A stretch of 16,357 nucleotides of DNA from DATCSE01 sp036568605 (GTDB lineage: Bacteria > Pseudomonadota > Gammaproteobacteria > Burkholderiales > Burkholderiaceae_C): positions 1-16,357 of the forward strand of contig DATCSE010000161.1 of assembly GCA_036568605.1 (NCBI GenBank), given 5' to 3'. Shown here in pieces: positions 7,539 through 13,614 of the stretch. The notes beneath the pieces were generated by a model that had not been told where the DNA came from, made no database searches, and was given only the letters and a program-made list of their open reading frames with translations. Position numbers and translations under genes: made by a program. The first letter of the stretch is position 1, and every line of letters begins with the position of its first letter.

Positions 7539-9254
7539 TCATTCGTTGGTCACCGAGATCACTTCTTCGAGCGTGGTCATGCCCAAACGCACCTTGATGA
7601 GCCCGGACTGCCGCAGGTCGCGCACGTCTTCGCGCTGCGCCTGCGCCGCAATGTCCATCGAGGTGCCTTCGTTCAGGATGATCTTCTGGATCTCTTCGCT
7701 GATCGGCATCACCTGGTAGATGCCGACACGGCCCTTGTAGCCGTTGTTGCACGCCGAGCAGCCGACCGCGCGGTACGGGCGCCAGGTGCCGTCCAGATCG
7801 CTCTCCTTGTAGCCGGCCTTGAGCATCGCCTCGCGCGGATAGTCGGCCTGCGTCTTGCACGTCTCGCAGAGCCGGCGCGCCAGACGCTGTGCGGTGATCA
7901 GCAGCACGCTGGAGGCGATGTTGAACGGCGCAACACCCATGTTCAGCAGGCGCGTCAGCGTGGTCGGCGCGTCGTTGGTGTGCAGCGTGGACATCACCAT
8001 GTGGCCGGTCTGCGCGGCCTTGATCGCGATGTCGGCGGTTTCCAGGTCGCGGATTTCGCCGACCATGATGATGTCCGGATCCTGGCGCAGGAACGACTTC
8101 AACGCGACCGCGAAGTTGAGACCCGCCTTGTCGTTGACGTTGACCTGGTTGATGCCGGGCAGGTTGATTTCCGCCGGATCCTCGACGGTCGCGATGTTGA
8201 CGCCCGGCTGATTCAGGATGTTCAGGCAGGTATACAGCGACACGGTCTTGCCGCTGCCGGTCGGGCCGGTCACGAGCACCATGCCGTAGGGACGCTGGAT
8301 TGCCTTGAGCAGCCTGTCCTTCTCGACCTTTTCGTAGCCCAGCGCCTCGATCCCGAGCTTCGCGCTCGACGGGTCGAGAATCCGGATCACGATCTTCTCG
8401 CCGAACAGCGTCGGCAAGGTGCTGACCCGGAAGTCGATTGCCTTGTTGCCGAACTTCAGCTTCATGCGCCCATCCTGCGGGACGCGCTTTTCGGAGATGT
8501 CCAGCCGCGAGATGACCTTGATGCGCGACGACAGCTTGTCCTTGATCGCGATCGGCGGCTGGGTGATCTCCCGCAGCTCGCCGTCGATGCGGAAGCGCAC
8601 GCGGTAGTTGAATTCGTAGGGCTCGAAGTGCAGGTCGGACGCGCGCATGTTGATCGCGTCGATCAGCATCTTCTGCAGGAAGCGAACGACCGGCGCATCC
8701 TCGACGTCCGAGGTCGGCTCGGCTTCCTGCGGCGCGGTGACGTCGTCGGTGACATCGAATTCGAAGTCGCCCGACGATATCGCCTCGAGCGTCTCGCTGG
8801 CGCTCGCGCCAGCGTTCTCGAGCATGCGCGCCAGCTTGTCGTGCTCGACGATGACCCATTCCGGCGAGAGCTGGGTCGCGAACTTGATGCGCTCGACGGC
8901 TTCCTGGTCGGTCGGGTCGGCGCCGCCGATGAACAGCCGGTTGCCGCGCTTGCCCAGCACGACGACCTGATACTGCGCCGACAGCTTGCCGTCGATCACA
9001 TTGCGCGGCAGCTTGGTGGGGTCGACCGACGACAGATCGAGCAGCGGCAACGCAAGCGCCGACGACAACGTGTGCGCCAGATCTGCCGGCGACACCGCCC
9101 CGGCGGCGATCACCGACGACACGAAGCTGCTGCGCTTGTCCTTGGAGCTGCGGACCAGATCCTCAGCGACCTTCGTATTCAGCCTGCCGGCGTGCACCAA
9201 CACCCGTGCCACGCCGGACAGGGCGGATTGCGGAGCGTCGGCCAGAGTGTCCAC
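7539..9254 (-). CDS. pilB: type IV pilus assembly ATPase PilB
   Basis: A 571-residue hexameric ATPase that powers type IV pilus extension from the cytoplasmic face of the inner membrane. The N-terminal MshEN-type domain comes first. The secretion-ATPase core follows with Walker A GPTGSGKT (330-337), Asp box VEDPAE (357-362), Walker B IIMVGEIRD (395-403) and His box ending STLHTND (422-428). A zinc site is formed by C463, C466, C499 and C502. All catalytic residues expected for an active ATPase are present. The start is GTG at 9254; no earlier or better start fits the family N-terminus, and no clear ribosome site precedes it. It heads the pilBCD string. No pilin or retraction ATPase gene is in the window. 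Confidence 0.96.
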   Translation of the reverse strand: MDTLADAPQSALSGVARVLVHAGRLNTKVAEDLVRSSKDKRSSFVSSVIAAGAVSPADLAHTLSSALALPLLDLSSVDPTKLPRNVIDGKLSAQYQVVVLGKRGNRLFIGGADPTDQEAVERIKFATQLSPEWVIVEHDKLARMLENAGASASETLEAISSGDFEFDVTDDVTAPQEAEPTSDVEDAPVVRFLQKMLIDAINMRASDLHFEPYEFNYRVRFRIDGELREITQPPIAIKDKLSSRIKVISRLDISEKRVPQDGRMKLKFGNKAIDFRVSTLPTLFGEKIVIRILDPSSAKLGIEALGYEKVEKDRLLKAIQRPYGMVLVTGPTGSGKTVSLYTCLNILNQPGVNIATVEDPAEINLPGINQVNVNDKAGLNFAVALKSFLRQDPDIIMVGEIRDLETADIAIKAAQTGHMVMSTLHTNDAPTTLTRLLNMGVAPFNIASSVLLITAQRLARRLCETCKTQADYPREAMLKAGYKESDLDGTWRPYRAVGCSACNNGYKGRVGIYQVMPISEEIQKIILNEGTSMDIAAQAQREDVRDLRQSGLIKVRLGMTTLEEVISVTNE

Positions 9255-9670
9255 AGGCTCGTCAGATCAGGGGTGTGGGGCTCGAAAGGTCGCGGAAATG
9301 GAGGGCAGCGGGCGATCTTCGGCGATTCGCCGGAGACTGTAAACGCGGCCTTTCAACCGTGACGCGAAGAATTCACGGGTGCATACAAGCAGTTGCAACA
9401 GAATGAACAAGCGCCGGGCAAAAGCAGCTTGTATCAAACGAATCAACAGCTTAGCACGCGTTGTGCACGAAAGGGTTGCACTATCGGCGATGTGTGGCAT
9501 CCACATCAGTTCGCACGATTCGGGCGCTTTCGAGGTCGAGTCGGCTTGACTCTCCAGCACCGCCAGCGCGGCCGTCTCCTACATCGGCCTGGGACCTTCG
9601 GTGATGGCGCGAGTCACCCGCAGCTGACACGCTGCCAATCGGTCTGCAGCCTTTCGAGGGGACCAGCACC
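9255..9670. other. intergenic region between divergent pilB and the UdgX-like gene
   Basis: This 416-base stretch holds no gene I can support. It is visibly richer in A and T (about 9330-9500) than its surroundings, as expected for promoters of the two divergent genes, but I could not assign a convincing -35/-10 pair on either strand. It contains small inverted repeats: CGGCGA-T-TCGCCG at 9320-9332, in the presumed pilB leader, and GATGTG/CACATC at 9489-9507. Two open frames of about 97 codons (9267-9560 on -, 9393-9689 on +) have no recognisable sequence and no ribosome site. Confidence 0.6.
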
Positions 9671-10330
9671 ATGCCGCCCAAACCAATGAAGATCGCCCAT
9701 GAAAACGGGCCGAACGATGCGCGGACGGCCGTGTCGGGTGACGAATTGCGCGACGCCGCGGCCAACTGCCGCGAATGTCCGCTCGGCGAGCGCGCCACGC
9801 AGACCGTCTGGGGCGAAGGCCCGCGCCACGCGCCGCTGATGCTGGTGGGCGAGCAGCCGGGTGATCGGGAGGATCGCGCGGGCCGTCCCTTCGTCGGGCC
9901 GGCCGGGCAACTTCTCGATCGTGCGCTGGCCGATCTCGGCTGGCGCCGCGGCGAGCTCTACGTGACCAATGCGGTCAAGCACTTCAAGTACGAAATGCGC
10001 GGCAAGATCCGCAAGCACAAGACGCCCGGCCAGCTCGAGCTGCTGGCCTGCCAGCACTGGCTGGACAGTGAAATCGACGCGATTGCACCGGGCGCCATCA
10101 TCGCGCTGGGCGCCGTGGCTGCGCGTGCGCTGCTGGGAAGACCGGTGCGTGTGCTCTTGCAGCGCGGGTCATGGCTGTTGCGCAGCGACGCGATCCCGGT
10201 GTTGATCACCTTGCATCCGTCGGCCTTGCTGCGTGGGCCGCCAGAGCAGCGTGACGTCGAATACGCCGCATGGCTGCGCGACTTGGCCCATGCCAAGTCG
10301 CCGCCGAAGGATGCTTCCAACGCGGGCTAG
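9671..10330 (+). CDS. UdgX-like uracil-DNA glycosylase family protein
   Basis: A 219-residue member of the uracil-DNA glycosylase superfamily, closest by motif to UdgX rather than classical family 4. UdgX excises uracil and stays covalently bound to the DNA through a histidine in its R-loop. Seen here: CxxC at C33/C36, motif A GEQPGDRED (60-68; family 4 normally has GEAPG), GRPFVGPAGQLLD, NAVKHFKYEMRGKIRKHKTP (100-119), C127, and motif HPS (H182). The R-loop KIRKH (112-116) lines up with the KRRIH signature of UdgX and keeps the terminal histidine (H116), but two of the other residues differ. C33, C36, C127 and perhaps H104 could hold a 4Fe-4S cluster. The ATG at 9671 has a GAGGGG ribosome site at good spacing. 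Family assignment is firm; covalent trapping is inference. Confidence 0.88.
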   Translation: MPPKPMKIAHENGPNDARTAVSGDELRDAAANCRECPLGERATQTVWGEGPRHAPLMLVGEQPGDREDRAGRPFVGPAGQLLDRALADLGWRRGELYVTNAVKHFKYEMRGKIRKHKTPGQLELLACQHWLDSEIDAIAPGAIIALGAVAARALLGRPVRVLLQRGSWLLRSDAIPVLITLHPSALLRGPPEQRDVEYAAWLRDLAHAKSPPKDASNAG

Positions 10331-10351
10331 ACCACAAGGGAGGAAGAAATC

Positions 10352-10428
10352 TGGTCGGGGTGAGAGGATTCGAACCTCCGGCCTCTACGTCCCGAACGTA
10401 GCGCTCTACCAGGCTAAGCTACACCCCG
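10352..10428 (-). tRNA. tRNA-Pro (anticodon CGG)
   Basis: A complete 77-base cloverleaf on the - strand. The acceptor stem is CGGGGTG / CACCCCG with discriminator A and an encoded CCA (10352-10354). The D arm contains AGCCTGGTA, the anticodon stem is CTACG / CGTAG with loop TTCGGGA giving anticodon CGG, and the T arm has loop TTCGAAT. The first pair C1-G72 is the bacterial tRNA-Pro identity feature. It lies 46 bases after the ispB stop on the same strand, without an obvious promoter of its own, and could be processed from the ispB transcript. It is convergent with the UdgX-like gene, 21 bases away. Confidence 0.97.
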
Positions 10429-10440
10429 AATCGGGTCGTG

Positions 10441-10460
10441 AATTCCGCTGCGGAATTTTT
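10441..10460 (+). terminator. near-perfect palindrome followed by T-run
   Basis: Arms AATTCCGC (10441-10448) and GCGGAATT (10450-10457) meet with one base between, and TTTTT (10456-10460) ends the element on the + strand. This looks like an intrinsic terminator for + strand transcription coming from the UdgX-like gene, after passing the antisense of the tRNA. On the - strand it lies between ispB and the tRNA without a T-run, where it may be an mRNA processing stem. Confidence 0.45.
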
Positions 10461-10485
10461 GCTCTTCAGGAAGTTCAAGAAGAGC
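10461..10485. repeat. inverted repeat around the ispB stop codon
   Basis: Perfect 7-base arms GCTCTTC (10461-10467) and GAAGAGC (10479-10485) with an 11-base loop that contains the ispB stop codon. It abuts the palindrome at 10441-10460. Together they could form the 3' end structure of ispB mRNA, but no T-run follows on the - strand. Confidence 0.4.
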
Positions 10486-11473
10486 GCTCGACCGATCGAA
10501 CACACAATTCTAGCAGAGCTTCGCGATGCGCCGATTCAGGCAACAACGCGAGGCACTGCGCAGCCTTTTGCGCCTCGGCACGCGCAGCATCGCGCGTCGC
10601 GGCAATGGCGCCGGTCCGCCGCACGATCTCGACGATATCGGGCAAGCGTGCGACCTCCCCGTGTTCGATGGCATGCCGAATCAGTTCCCGCTCTGCATCG
10701 CTGCCGCGTTCCATGGCATGCAGCAGCGGCAGTGTCGGTTTGCCCTCGCGCAGATCGTCGCCGACGTTCTTGCCGAGCTGCTCGGTCGCACCTTCGTAGT
10801 CAAGCAGATCGTCGACGAGCTGGAACGCGGTGCCCAGACCGCGCCCGTAAGCGGCGCAGGCCTCCTCGACCTCGATGCTGGCCTTCGCCAGCACGGCGCC
10901 GAGCCGCGCGCTGGCTTCGAACAGCTTCGCGGTCTTAAAGCGGATCACGCGCAGATAGTCGTCCACCGAGATGTCGGGGTCGTGCATGTTCATCAACTGC
11001 AGCACCTCGCCCTCGGCGATCACGTTGGTCGCATCGGCCAGCACTTCAAGCACGCGCATGTTGTCGACCGAGACCATCATCTGGAAGGCGCGCGAATAGA
11101 CGAAGTCGCCGACCAGCACGCTGGCCGCGTTGCCGAACAGCGCGTTGGCGGTCTGGCGGCCGCGCCGCAGCGCCGACTCGTCGACCACGTCGTCGTGCAG
11201 CAGCGTCGCGGTGTGGATGAACTCGACCGTGGCGGCCAACTCGTGGCGCTCGCGCCCGACGAACCCCAGCGCCCCCGAGAACAGCAGCACGAGCATGGGC
11301 CGTATCCGCTTGCCGCCGGCGCTGATGATGTAGTGGGCGATCTGGTTGATGAGCGCGACGTCGGAGGCGAGCCGCTGGCGGATCACCGCATCGACCTGCT
11401 GCATGTCCTCCGCCATCAGCGAAGCGACGCCGTGGGTCACGGTCGGGGACGACGGAGGGGACAAGGTAGGCAC
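10475..11473 (-). CDS. ispB: all-trans polyprenyl (octaprenyl) diphosphate synthase
   Basis: A 332-residue trans-isoprenyl diphosphate synthase that adds isopentenyl units to farnesyl diphosphate to make the side chain of ubiquinone. The two Asp-rich Mg/substrate motifs are intact: DDVVD (94-98) and DDLLD (221-225). GGKRIRP (53-59) binds the diphosphate. Chain length is not readable with certainty; octaprenyl is usual in this bacterial group. The start is GTG at 11473, giving the normal 20-odd residues before the VDAVIRQRL helix; an internal ATG at residue 20 is a less likely alternative. A perfect TATAAT lies 23 bases upstream. The gene is divergent from rplU, a conserved arrangement, and is followed by tRNA-Pro. 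Confidence 0.94.
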   Translation of the reverse strand: MPTLSPPSSPTVTHGVASLMAEDMQQVDAVIRQRLASDVALINQIAHYIISAGGKRIRPMLVLLFSGALGFVGRERHELAATVEFIHTATLLHDDVVDESALRRGRQTANALFGNAASVLVGDFVYSRAFQMMVSVDNMRVLEVLADATNVIAEGEVLQLMNMHDPDISVDDYLRVIRFKTAKLFEASARLGAVLAKASIEVEEACAAYGRGLGTAFQLVDDLLDYEGATEQLGKNVGDDLREGKPTLPLLHAMERGSDAERELIRHAIEHGEVARLPDIVEIVRRTGAIAATRDAARAEAQKAAQCLALLPESAHREALLELCVRSVERSS

Positions 11474-11496
11474 GCTGATCGGGTCGGAGCCCGGCG

Positions 11497-11502
11497 ATTA
11501 TA
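11497..11502 (-). promoter_or_regulatory. -10 element of ispB promoter
   Basis: A perfect TATAAT on the - strand, 23 bases before the ispB GTG. The hexamer 17 bases further upstream does not resemble TTGACA, so the -35 box is weak or an activator is needed. The predicted leader is under 20 bases and has no clear ribosome site. Confidence 0.6.
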
Positions 11503-11562
11503 GGAAGGAGCCCCGGGCCGATGCCGGGCCCTCCGGACGGCGCCCCTACCACCGTGGTGGCG

Positions 11563-11571
11563 TGCTAGAAT
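11563..11571 (+). promoter_or_regulatory. extended -10 promoter of rplU-rpmA
   Basis: TGCTAGAAT is an extended -10 (TGn plus TAGAAT at 11566-11571), 56 bases before the rplU ATG. No good -35 is visible, which extended -10 promoters tolerate. The spacer holds a perfect CCACC-GT-GGTGG inverted repeat (11549-11560). The predicted start of transcription (near 11578) falls at the base of a small hairpin (11578-11593). Confidence 0.6.
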
Positions 11572-11577
11572 CACCGG

Positions 11578-11593
11578 CTCCGCTTTTGCGGGG
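11578..11593 (+). promoter_or_regulatory. 5'-end hairpin of the rplU leader
   Basis: CTCCGC and GCGGGG pair (six pairs, one G-T) around a TTTT loop, right where transcription from the extended -10 should begin. It may stabilise the 5' end or be part of a ribosomal-protein leader. The remaining leader (GTTAGTTAGC...) shows no larger fold I can defend. Confidence 0.35.
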
Positions 11594-11627
11594 TAGGTTA
11601 GTTAGCGGTTGGCTAGAAAGGGCTGAT

Positions 11628-11939
11628 ATGTACGCGGTCATAAAAACCGGCGGCAAACAATACAAGGTTGCTGCGGGCGAGAAGATCAAGATAGAACAGA
11701 TTGCTGCGGATGTCGGCCAAGAGATCACGATCAGCGAGGTGCTCGCCGTCGGAAGCGGCGCGGACCTGAAGGTCGGGACTCCCTTGGTGACGGGCGCGAG
11801 CGTGGTGGCAAAAGTGGTGGCCCATGGCCGGCACGACAAGGTGCGGATCTTCAAGATGCGTCGCCGCAAGCACTACCAGAAGCGGCAAGGGCATCGCCAG
11901 AACTTCACCGAGATCGAAATCGGTGCGGTGAACGCCTGA
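11628..11939 (+). CDS. rplU: 50S ribosomal protein L21
   Basis: A 103-residue large-subunit ribosomal protein that binds 23S rRNA near L20; length is exactly that of the family. It starts MYAVIKTGGKQYKV and has the basic signature KMRRRKHYQKRQGHRQ near the C-terminus. The open frame extends further upstream, but the ATG at 11628 with an AAAGGG ribosome site matches the family start. It is the first gene of rplU-rpmA, driven by the extended -10 at 11563-11571, and lies 28 bases before rpmA. Confidence 0.98.
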   Translation: MYAVIKTGGKQYKVAAGEKIKIEQIAADVGQEITISEVLAVGSGADLKVGTPLVTGASVVAKVVAHGRHDKVRIFKMRRRKHYQKRQGHRQNFTEIEIGAVNA

Positions 11940-11967
11940 TCCCAGCGACATCAAGGAGTACTGAACC

Positions 11968-12231
11968 ATGGCACAGAAAAAGGGCGGCGGCTCGACCCGA
12001 AACGGCCGCGATTCGCAACCGAAGATGCTGGGCGTCAAGGTGTTCGGCGGTCAGACGGTACCGGCCGGCTCGATCATCGTGCGCCAGCGCGGCACCAAGT
12101 TCCATGCCGGCGCGAATGTCGGCACCGGCCGCGACCACACGCTGTTCGCGCTGGTCGATGGCGAGGTGGCCTTCGCGACCAAGGGCCCGAGCAACAAGCA
12201 GACGGTCAGCGTCAAGTCGATCCCGGCCTGA
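11968..12231 (+). CDS. rpmA: 50S ribosomal protein L27
   Basis: An 87-residue ribosomal protein whose N-terminal tail reaches the peptidyl-transferase centre. It reads MAQKKGGGSTRNGRDS directly after the start, the form found in proteobacteria with no cleaved N-terminal extension as in Firmicutes. A strong AAGGAG ribosome site precedes the ATG. The core GSIIVRQRGTKFHAGANVG is conserved. It is co-transcribed with rplU and closed by an intrinsic terminator 21 bases after the stop. Confidence 0.98.
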   Translation: MAQKKGGGSTRNGRDSQPKMLGVKVFGGQTVPAGSIIVRQRGTKFHAGANVGTGRDHTLFALVDGEVAFATKGPSNKQTVSVKSIPA

Positions 12232-12252
12232 TCGGCGACTCGGACCTCACCG

Positions 12253-12283
12253 CAAAGCCCCGGCCCGCCGGGGCTTTGTCTTT
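12253..12283 (+). terminator. intrinsic terminator after rpmA
   Basis: Perfect 11-pair stem CAAAGCCCCGG (12253-12263) / CCGGGGCTTTG (12268-12278) with a CCCG loop, followed by TCTTT. It ends the rplU-rpmA unit. Read-through would be one source of transcription for the downstream genes. Confidence 0.9.
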
Positions 12284-12343
12284 GGGCCGTCGAGAGGGGC
12301 GCTGATTTACCATGCGTGCACCACGGGTTCGCAGGGCACTCCC

Positions 12344-12538
12344 ATGAGCAAGAGCGGCATCATCCTGATCGTCATCGGTTGCCTGTTCCTGGCCAACAAT
12401 TTCGGGCTGATCGAGTGGAGCTGGCTGCGTCAGTGGTGGCCGCTGATCCTGATCGCGGTCGGCGTCTGGTCCATCCTGGACCGCCGGCCCGATGACCGCC
12501 AGCGCCCGCGCGACACGGACAACAAACCGACATCATGA
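12344..12538 (+). CDS. small two-helix membrane protein (LiaI/LiaF-type transmembrane domain)
   Basis: A 64-residue protein with two hydrophobic helices: residues 5-22 (GIILIVIGCLFLANNFGL) and about 32-46 (WPLILIAVGVWSIL), joined by a Trp-rich turn (EWSWLRQWW). A charged, hydrophilic tail follows. The pattern GxxLIxxGxxFLxxNxG...WPLxLIxxG is that of the LiaI-LiaF-like transmembrane region (DUF5668), a domain linked in other bacteria to envelope-stress sensing; its role here is unknown. The longer open frame upstream overlaps the rpmA terminator, so the ATG at 12344 is preferred. Its stop overlaps the obgE start (ATGA at 12535-12538), so the two are probably translationally coupled. Confidence 0.75.
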   Translation: MSKSGIILIVIGCLFLANNFGLIEWSWLRQWWPLILIAVGVWSILDRRPDDRQRPRDTDNKPTS

Positions 12539-13614
12539 AATTCGTCGACGAGGCCACCATCGACGTGGTGGCGGGTGATGGCGGCAACGGCTGCATGAGC
12601 TTTCGCCGCGAGAAGTTCCTGCCCTTCGGCGGTCCGAACGGTGGCGACGGGGGTCGTGGCGGGAGCGTCTATGCGGTCGGAGATCGCAACCTGAACACGC
12701 TGATCGACTACCGATACGCGCGGCGCCACGAAGCCAAACGCGGCGAGAACGGCCGCGGCTCGGACCAGTTCGGCGCCGCAGCCGACGACATCGTGCTGCG
12801 CATGCCGATCGGCACCGTGATCACCGACCTGGAGACGAACGAGGTGGTCGCCGAGCTGCTGGTGCCCGATGAGAAAGTGCTGATCGCGAAAGGCGGCGAC
12901 GGCGGCTTCGGCAACCTGCACTTCAAGACCAGCACGAACCGCGCGCCGCGCCAGAAGACGCCCGGCTGGCCCGGTGAGCAGCGCAAGGTCAGGCTCGAAT
13001 TGAAAGTGCTGGCCGACGTCGGCCTGCTCGGGCTGCCGAACGCCGGCAAGTCGTCGCTGATCACCGCGATCTCGAACGCGCGGCCGAAGATCGCCGACTA
13101 CCCGTTCACGACGCTGCATCCGAACCTCGGCGTCGTGCGCGCCGGTCCCGAGCAGAGCTTCGTCGTGGCGGATATTCCGGGTCTGATCGAAGGCGCATCG
13201 GAAGGCGCGGGCCTGGGGCATCTGTTCTTGCGCCACTTGCAACGCACGCACTTGCTTCTGCATGTGGTCGACATCGCCCCGTTCGACGAGGCGACCGACC
13301 CGGTCGCGCAAGCCAAAGGCATCGTCGCCGAGCTGAAGAAGTACGACCAAGCGCTGCACGACAAGCCGCGCTGGCTGGTGCTGAACAAGATCGACATGGT
13401 GCCGTCCGAGGAGCGCGAGCGCCGCGTCAAGGATTTCGTCAAGCGATTCAAGTGGAAGGGCCCGGTGTTCCAGATCTCGGCGCTGACGCGCGAAGGCTGC
13501 GATGCGCTGGTGCGCGCCGTCTATGAACACGTCGCGACGCTGAAGAACGTCGTGCCGGAGCCGGTGGATCCGCGCTTCGATCAGCCGGTGAGCAGCACGG
13601 TGTCGTCGTCATGA
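12535..13614 (+). CDS. obgE: GTPase Obg/CgtA
   Basis: A 359-residue ribosome-associated GTPase involved in 50S assembly and the growth/stringent response. The glycine-rich OBG fold covers residues 1-158 (for example GGPNGGDGGRGGSV). The G domain has G1 GLPNAGKSS (166-174), G2 at T192-T193, G3 DIPG (213-216), G4 NKID (284-287) and G5 SAL (315-317). The C-terminal tail after residue 340 is short and not strongly acidic. The start overlaps the previous gene and the stop overlaps proB (ATGA in both cases), so the three genes form a tightly coupled unit. The rpmA-obgE-proB order is typical of Burkholderiales. Confidence 0.97.
   Translation: MKFVDEATIDVVAGDGGNGCMSFRREKFLPFGGPNGGDGGRGGSVYAVGDRNLNTLIDYRYARRHEAKRGENGRGSDQFGAAADDIVLRMPIGTVITDLETNEVVAELLVPDEKVLIAKGGDGGFGNLHFKTSTNRAPRQKTPGWPGEQRKVRLELKVLADVGLLGLPNAGKSSLITAISNARPKIADYPFTTLHPNLGVVRAGPEQSFVVADIPGLIEGASEGAGLGHLFLRHLQRTHLLLHVVDIAPFDEATDPVAQAKGIVAELKKYDQALHDKPRWLVLNKIDMVPSEERERRVKDFVKRFKWKGPVFQISALTREGCDALVRAVYEHVATLKNVVPEPVDPRFDQPVSSTVSSS

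Noticed and set aside
7530..9362. 610-codon + strand open frame opposite pilB
   Set aside because: Antisense shadow; the - strand encodes a PilB with every catalytic motif intact.
9380..9420. Sigma-54 promoter for pilB
   Set aside because: Only a partial TTGCA-like match; the GG and GC elements at the required spacing are not there.
9267..9560. 97-codon open frame on the - strand just upstream of pilB
   Set aside because: No recognisable family, no ribosome site, and it spans inverted repeats and A/T-rich sequence better explained as a promoter/leader region.
9393..9689. 98-codon open frame on the + strand overlapping the start of the UdgX-like gene
   Set aside because: Not recognisable, no ribosome site, and it overlaps a well-supported start with its own ribosome site.
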